A DNA stretch of 9,137 nt from JBBQQK01 sp038216025 (GTDB lineage: Bacteria; Patescibacteriota; UBA1384; XYA2-FULL-43-10; 1-14-0-10-43-13): contig JBBQQK010000042.1 of the NCBI GenBank assembly GCA_038216025.1, forward strand, positions 1-9,137. The letters are read 5' to 3'. Of the stretch, positions 4,726 to 9,137 are shown piece by piece (position 1 is the first letter of the stretch; the number at the start of each line of letters is the position of its first letter). The notes beneath the pieces were generated by a model. It saw only the letters and a list, made by a program, of their open reading frames with translations, searched no databases and was not told where the DNA came from. A program made the translations under genes and the position numbers.

Positions 4726-5673
4726 TTATGCTCTATGCCTTCTTTTCTTAATAATGACAATTGTCAAAATGATAAGGAAAAGCAAAACAACAGGGACAGC
4801 AATCACAAACCACAAAGGAAAGAACCAGAAAAAATAGCTTGCTACAATGGTATTGTTGTTGGATCCGTATGTTCCATTTAAAGATACCGTATAACGGCCA
4901 ATCGGTAATTTCCAAAAAGGTCCGCCAGTATTCCACTTTGATTCAAATTTACGCGTACCTTCTGGAAGTATTCTTCCCTTAGCGGTATTCAAATCAGAAT
5001 TTAAAACCTCTTTACCAAACATGTTGGTTATTTTAATTGTACCCATTGGCGTAATGTGTGAGTTTCCATTGTTTGTTATTCTGGTATTGATAAGTACCGG
5101 ATATTTTTGGTAAAAGATTTTATCTGATGAAAAATCGCTAATAGTAGCTGATTCAGTAATCTCACCAGGAACATTAATCAATACAAGCGAAGCTACCATA
5201 CTGGATATGCCGACTTGATTATTGGTACCTTCTGACACTTCAGGACTGCTCGAAAATAAAATTGCTCCATAATGGCCACCTGGGCCAGCATCTTTAGGTA
5301 AAACTACTGAATATTCCCATCCTATAGTTTGTTGCGGCGCAAGTATAATTTGATCTTTCTCGGCTTGTACCCATTTTGAAAGCGAGTAAGTTCTAGAAGC
5401 ATCGCCAGGCTCCAAAAATAAAGGATCGCCTTCTTCATTTCTTGAAGTAAAGTCCTTTACGATAGGATATACCTTAACTTCTTCGCTGGTTGGATTGGAT
5501 AATTTGATTGTAAATTTTGTTGAGCTACCTGGATTCATATCGGATTCAGAAAGTGGCGGCGACACGGTTAGTCCCTGTGCGTCATCAATTGTAGAATCAG
5601 CATCTAATGCGCGGGTGTTGATAGGTATCAACAATACGAGCGCAAACAAACAAAACAAAATTTTCCTAAGCAT
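4726..5673 (-). CDS. DUF916-like cell-surface protein with C-terminal membrane anchor
   Basis: A 315-residue protein. Residues 1-22 are a signal peptide. The exported part has two beta-sandwich-like regions. The first, about 33-170, opens with GLTVSPPLSESDMNPGSS and contains PGGHYGAILF (131-140), both hallmarks of DUF916/WxL-associated peptidoglycan-binding proteins. The second, about 175-275, contains ITNNGNSHITPMG (199-211). Residues 284-308 are a membrane helix, closed by the basic tail KKRRHRA, so the protein faces outward from the membrane. In Firmicutes such proteins accompany WxL surface proteins in csc clusters and help anchor them to the envelope. The start is fixed by AAGGAGG (5678-5684), four bases before the ATG. 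It lies 33 bases after the 361-aa surface protein and is coupled to the small gene downstream. The similarity is by motif and architecture, not a search. Confidence 0.78.
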   Translation of the reverse strand: MLRKILFCLFALVLLIPINTRALDADSTIDDAQGLTVSPPLSESDMNPGSSTKFTIKLSNPTSEEVKVYPIVKDFTSRNEEGDPLFLEPGDASRTYSLSKWVQAEKDQIILAPQQTIGWEYSVVLPKDAGPGGHYGAILFSSSPEVSEGTNNQVGISSMVASLVLINVPGEITESATISDFSSDKIFYQKYPVLINTRITNNGNSHITPMGTIKITNMFGKEVLNSDLNTAKGRILPEGTRKFESKWNTGGPFWKLPIGRYTVSLNGTYGSNNNTIVASYFFWFFPLWFVIAVPVVLLFLIILTIVIIKKRRHRA

Positions 5674-5706
5674 TTATCCTCCTTAAAAAGTACACATTAA
5701 AAAACA

Positions 5707-6792
5707 TTAGAATCTGCCGGTTGCAACATATGTAACCGTGTCAACAAAGTGACCAGCGGGAGTAGTAAGAGAAACAGCAGCTTTGTGGTGGACGGTAATC
5801 ACATCTGAAACCAGCATCAAATCGTCATGATGTGCTAGAGTTTGCTGAGTTAATAGTAACCCTCCAACGTTATTTGCTGTATTGTCTGCGAATGGAGCAT
5901 TGATAGTAGGAGTGCCGCTTTTGCCCACAGCGTTGATGCCATAGCCTTCTTGTCCTGCTTGTAAATTAGCCGTAGCGGAAGGAATAAGATAAGGTGTTAC
6001 CGCTGTCGCACTGTACAAACCTGGACTACTACCGTCTCCTACATTGTTAATATACAAGACATAGCCGTTTTGAGCATTTGTGCCTATTGTCAAATCAATG
6101 TCGGGCGTACCCGTGCTAATACCAGCTTTAGCGATAGAGCCAAGATTTACTTCGAACGCTGACAAGCTAAAGGTAATAGTAGGGCCTACTTCCCCATATA
6201 CTAGCACTTGGTCTTTCTCGATAATTGCAACTGCAAAAGTTGCGTAATCGTTGAGTGTTGCTCCAGTTTTTGCTTCAAGTATAACAACATAGTTGGCAGA
6301 CGTTGTTGGATTGACCAGTTGATTGGCTCCACTTGCGGCATTGGTGCCAATCTTCAGCAAAACATAGTCATTGGCGGCAATATCTCCAGCCGCAGCATCG
6401 GAGGGATGGGTCAAGGTAAGTACCCTTGTGGAAAATGCTGCTCCCCAAGCGGTTGCGCTTGGTGTTGCCGCTAAAGTTAGTTCAGTTGATGGAGGATTAG
6501 TTGCGCCATGAAACAAATCCATATCGCCGAACACAACTCCCGTGGCAACAAAATCGGAGGGGAAAGTAATAACAATGGTGCTATTAGCAAGATCTGATCC
6601 AGTTGGAGTGCGAAAAATCATCTCGTGGTTGGAAGCAACCGACTTTTGGGTTCTTGTCATTTTGTCGGACATTGTTGTGATAGCTTGTGGAGCTGCCTTT
6701 GAGTGATTGGTCGCAAAAAGAAACAGCGAAAAGACAATTATCAACAGGATAGAAATAAATCTCTTGTTAAGAACCTTAGTGATTCGCGGCAT
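5707..6792 (-). CDS. Secreted beta-rich surface protein with shared C-terminal domain
   Basis: A 361-residue exported protein. Residues 1-34 are a signal peptide (hydrophobic 12-28, cleavage near HSKA-AP). Residues 38-195 form a first domain beginning ITTMSDKMTRTQKSV and containing TIVITFPSDF (72-81), Ala/Thr-rich and free of Cys. Residues 204-361 form a second domain starting TITFSLS, with TNAQNGYVLY at 238-247 and ending DTVTYVATGRF. That second domain is related to the end of the next-upstream gene's product. There is no membrane anchor, LPXTG or lipobox, so attachment must be non-covalent or through a partner; the DUF916-like protein encoded 33 bases downstream is the obvious candidate. 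GGAGGG (6798-6803) sits five bases before the ATG. Function beyond a surface role is unknown. Confidence 0.75.
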   Translation of the reverse strand: MPRITKVLNKRFISILLIIVFSLFLFATNHSKAAPQAITTMSDKMTRTQKSVASNHEMIFRTPTGSDLANSTIVITFPSDFVATGVVFGDMDLFHGATNPPSTELTLAATPSATAWGAAFSTRVLTLTHPSDAAAGDIAANDYVLLKIGTNAASGANQLVNPTTSANYVVILEAKTGATLNDYATFAVAIIEKDQVLVYGEVGPTITFSLSAFEVNLGSIAKAGISTGTPDIDLTIGTNAQNGYVLYINNVGDGSSPGLYSATAVTPYLIPSATANLQAGQEGYGINAVGKSGTPTINAPFADNTANNVGGLLLTQQTLAHHDDLMLVSDVITVHHKAAVSLTTPAGHFVDTVTYVATGRF

Positions 6793-6920
6793 AAATGCCC
6801 TCCATAGATATAAAATTAATATTTTTTCAACTTATTAATATTTTCTCACATAATAAATATGTTTGCAAACAGCTGCTGTGAATATTGAATACAGGGAGAG
6901 TACCGACATATCAATTTATA
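6793..6920 (-). promoter_or_regulatory. AT-rich gap with palindromes between the two surface genes
   Basis: A 128-base, very AT-rich spacer, longer than the 33- and 1-base gaps further down the operon, so an internal promoter is possible. An inverted repeat ACATA-N5-TATGT (6848-6862) overlaps a perfect palindrome GTTTGCAAAC (6861-6870), a possible operator. I could not find a convincing -35/-10 pair at normal spacing, and no terminator stem follows the stop at 6921. Confidence 0.3.
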
Positions 6921-9137
6921 TCAAAATCTTGGAGATACTATGTAGTGAGCGTATGTTTGGTAGGCAAGTGCGGCTTGAGTATTAGGCACAGCAACTCGAT
7001 AAGAAATAGTATAGGTTTCATTTTCTGCTGCACCTGTAGTGCCATTAATAGCATTTGTATGATCGGCGACAACATCGCCTGGCGCTCCGATTGAAAAAGC
7101 ACTATATTTTGATCCGCTATTGAAACGATTTGAACCCTGAACATATGCATCGGACGAGGTATATCCAAAGCCATATGTTCCTGAGCCCCATGATAAAGGA
7201 GTCGCCCATGTTCCAATAAAATTTTCTATAGTAATGTCTGCTCTATCTAATCCTGTTAAAGGACTATCTATATATCCATACACAAGAAAGCCATTGGAAG
7301 CATTGGTCGAAGTAGAAATCGTGTGGGATTTTATGCTTTGCCAGCCATTGTCAACATTCAAAATATCGAATTCAATCAATGTATTACTAATTGAATACGA
7401 GAGAGTAGGTTGGACTAATTGCCCATCCGAATAGATTGGTGTGCTCACATTTCCAGCATTGTCGATGGCGCGCACAGAGAAGTAATACATTTTGCCAGTT
7501 ATCAAATTCAAGCTACTGTTGGTAACAGATGCGTTTGTCGCGCTATCAGTCCAGTCTTTAATGTCTGTTCCTCCTTGAGTTGTACCGATAGCGTACTCGT
7601 ATTTCAACAGCCCTGAAACTGTAGCCTCTATTCCGCTCCAATTAGCAGAAAGCGATGTTAGCGATCCATCATTTTCATCAATGTCGGCTTCGAGACCATC
7701 ATTCACCAATCCTCCCGTTGGTGCGGACGAATCTACACGAAAATCGGTGACCGACTCTTCATTGCCATTGGGAGACAACGGATATGAGACCCAGGGCGAG
7801 TATGCACCAGATGAATCTTTTACTCTTGCATGCCAATGATAAAGTTTTTCATCCTCGAGACCATTGAGAGTTACGTCTATATTTACGTATGTTCCTGAGT
7901 ATGCAATACCTGATCCACATTGATCCTCGTTGTCCGAGAAAGAAGTTCCTATAAGATCTTTTTCTACGCACAAATAAAGAGTATCACTAGCATCAGGATC
8001 ATTAGCCATTGCGGTGAACTTTACTGACGACTCGTTCGTCCAATCAGAGGTATTTATAAGATTATTGTTTGTTTTTCTCTGACCCATCGCAGTGGGTACG
8101 TTGGGAGGGAAAATCCAACCGGTATTGTTGCCGCTGTTTGTAACACTATTTCCGGAAAGTATTTTTTTAGCTACATCCGCAGTATATGAGTCCAGAACAT
8201 CTATATGTGTGCCAGATGTGAATCCGGACGGTATATCAAAATACCAAGCCGTGCCTTGCGTAGAACTTCGAAGTGTCAATATTTTAGAGTCATCTCCATC
8301 GATAGTCCACGTGCCGCTGATTATCTGCTTATTGGATGATCCGGTTGGGAAATTAATTTGCTTTGCTCCATCGGAATTTGTATCCATGACTAAATTATAA
8401 AAGTTAGAAGATCCAATTAGGCTTGATGCGCCTGTGCCTTTAAAAACAACGGTCCCATTGCTGTGGGTAAACCATCCGGTATTTGACCAGTTTCCAGTAA
8501 TATTGAAGCCGCTTGAGCCGGAAGCAATAAATGTAGAATTGGCAGTGATGGACATATTGCCCGTTAAATTGATCGTCGGATCATTGGTATTGGCATTCAC
8601 GATCATGGCATCTGTGCTATTGCCGATCGTGAGATTGCCAGCAATATCAAAAGCGCCGGAAGACACTGTATAGACGGGAGATGTCACAACATTGGCTGCA
8701 GCACAATCTATGTTGTAATAATTGGCGGCAGCGACTGTTAGGTTGGCTGGGGCGCTGTATTTAAACGTAGATGTTGAGGCGGTTAGGTTGCCGGTTTTTA
8801 CAAATGGTGTGCCGGCGCCGTTTAATTCATAGGTTTTGTTGGCAGCGTTTAATGTGATATTGGCGCCGATGGTCAAAACGGATTTAATTAGTATTTTTCC
8901 GGAGTTGCCTGTTTGAGTAGTGATAGTTGGGACACCGGACCATCCTGCTGTGAAAGACAAGTTATTAAAAATCCAGTCGGCAGAGCCAGCGTTTGGGCCG
9001 AAGGTTTTGTTGGTGGCAACATTTTGAGTGAACGTATTTGTAGTTGTCATGTTGATAACTCCGCAAGTGACGCCGCAGACAGCATGGCCATTCACAGTTA
9101 CATTGGCGGTACCGTTTGATGTATCAAATGTACCGGC
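6921..9137 (-). CDS. Large secreted surface protein: beta-helix-like, fibronectin-III-like and shared C-terminal domains (5' end missing)
   Basis: The frame is open to the right edge, so 738 C-terminal residues are present; the GTG at 9093-9095 is internal, not a start. Residues 1-about 330 are Asn/Thr/Gly-rich with short repeating strands (TINLTGNMSITANSTF, FNITGNWSNTGWF), typical of a right-handed beta-helix or filamentous adhesin. The stretch ends in NSGNNTGWIFPPN. Residues about 345-470 form a fibronectin-III/Ig-like module (LYHWHARVKDSSGAYSPW) with Cys390 and Cys407 that may pair. Residues about 471-575 form a second one (YYFSVRAIDNAGNVSTP). Residues 579-738 form the terminal domain, with TNASNGFLVY near 611 and the end YAHYIVSPRF. 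There is no anchor or sorting motif. An adhesin or cell-cell contact role is inferred, not shown. It stops at TGA, 128 bases before the 361-aa gene. Confidence 0.78.
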   Translation of the reverse strand, partial: AGTFDTSNGTANVTVNGHAVCGVTCGVINMTTTNTFTQNVATNKTFGPNAGSADWIFNNLSFTAGWSGVPTITTQTGNSGKILIKSVLTIGANITLNAANKTYELNGAGTPFVKTGNLTASTSTFKYSAPANLTVAAANYYNIDCAAANVVTSPVYTVSSGAFDIAGNLTIGNSTDAMIVNANTNDPTINLTGNMSITANSTFIASGSSGFNITGNWSNTGWFTHSNGTVVFKGTGASSLIGSSNFYNLVMDTNSDGAKQINFPTGSSNKQIISGTWTIDGDDSKILTLRSSTQGTAWYFDIPSGFTSGTHIDVLDSYTADVAKKILSGNSVTNSGNNTGWIFPPNVPTAMGQRKTNNNLINTSDWTNESSVKFTAMANDPDASDTLYLCVEKDLIGTSFSDNEDQCGSGIAYSGTYVNIDVTLNGLEDEKLYHWHARVKDSSGAYSPWVSYPLSPNGNEESVTDFRVDSSAPTGGLVNDGLEADIDENDGSLTSLSANWSGIEATVSGLLKYEYAIGTTQGGTDIKDWTDSATNASVTNSSLNLITGKMYYFSVRAIDNAGNVSTPIYSDGQLVQPTLSYSISNTLIEFDILNVDNGWQSIKSHTISTSTNASNGFLVYGYIDSPLTGLDRADITIENFIGTWATPLSWGSGTYGFGYTSSDAYVQGSNRFNSGSKYSAFSIGAPGDVVADHTNAINGTTGAAENETYTISYRVAVPNTQAALAYQTYAHYIVSPRF

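Noticed and set aside
4755..4766. Perfect 12-bp palindrome TGACAATTGTCA
   Set aside because: It falls inside codons for the hydrophobic membrane segment of the DUF916-like protein. AT-rich hydrophobic codons produce such palindromes readily and there is no supporting context.
6921..6923. TGA recoding, as in some CPR lineages
   Set aside because: This TGA comes directly after a C-terminus ending -RF, as in the neighbouring protein that ends at a TAG or TAA-type stop. Reading through would append unrelated AT-rich sequence.
9093..9095. GTG as true start of the large surface protein
   Set aside because: The frame continues open to the edge with the same Asn/Thr/Gly-rich style, and no signal peptide follows the GTG. 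A secreted protein needs one, so the real start is outside the window.

Overview
The window most resembles a chromosome fragment from an uncultivated Candidate Phyla Radiation (Patescibacteria) bacterium, or something with a very similar lifestyle. This is inferred from three things. The genome is AT-leaning with compact, short genes. A large part of the window encodes secreted beta-rich surface proteins of a type I associate with that group. The one housekeeping enzyme present looks like CPR versions of its family. Translation appears to use the standard bacterial code: TGA, TAA and TAG all serve as stops. No rRNA, tRNA, transposase or CRISPR array was seen.

Layout. (1) Bases 1-1273 carry three small minus-strand genes without recognised function. 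The first runs off the left edge, the second uses a TTG start set by a strong Shine-Dalgarno, and the third is a membrane-anchored protein with a LysM-like domain. Each gap holds GC-rich hairpins, and the third gene has an excellent extended -10 promoter and a structured leader of about 110 bases. (2) Bases 1274-1798 hold no gene but contain that promoter, a degenerate copy of a 'GTCATTGCGAG' palindromic repeat and a strong hairpin. (3) Bases 1799-3205 (minus) encode a peptidase-U32-family protein of the TrhP type (tRNA uridine-34 hydroxylation). Its reading frame is interrupted, without being broken, by about 60 extra residues built from an 8-bp tandem repeat and a 77-bp palindromic repeat element. 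(4) A 110-base divergent promoter region with three GTTTAAC repeats separates it from a plus-strand site-2-type membrane metalloprotease with two CBS domains (3316-4431). (5) Bases 4437-9137 (minus) form a cell-surface locus, read right to left. It has a large secreted beta-helix/fibronectin-like protein (truncated at the right edge), a 361-aa secreted protein, a DUF916-like protein with a C-terminal membrane anchor, and a small secreted protein coupled to it by a one-base gap.

How they may work together. The two large secreted proteins have unrelated N-terminal parts but end in a related domain of about 160 residues that closes in Arg-Phe. The next gene encodes a membrane-anchored protein of the kind that accompanies WxL surface proteins in Firmicutes 'csc' clusters. 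I infer an analogous system: interchangeable exposed modules held at the surface through a shared C-terminal domain, with the DUF916-like protein as envelope partner. The convergent site-2 protease may act on membrane proteins, but nothing in the sequence ties it to this locus. The most distinctive single observation is the palindromic repeat living in-frame inside the tRNA-modification gene, with a diverged relative about 1.2 kb away in intergenic DNA.
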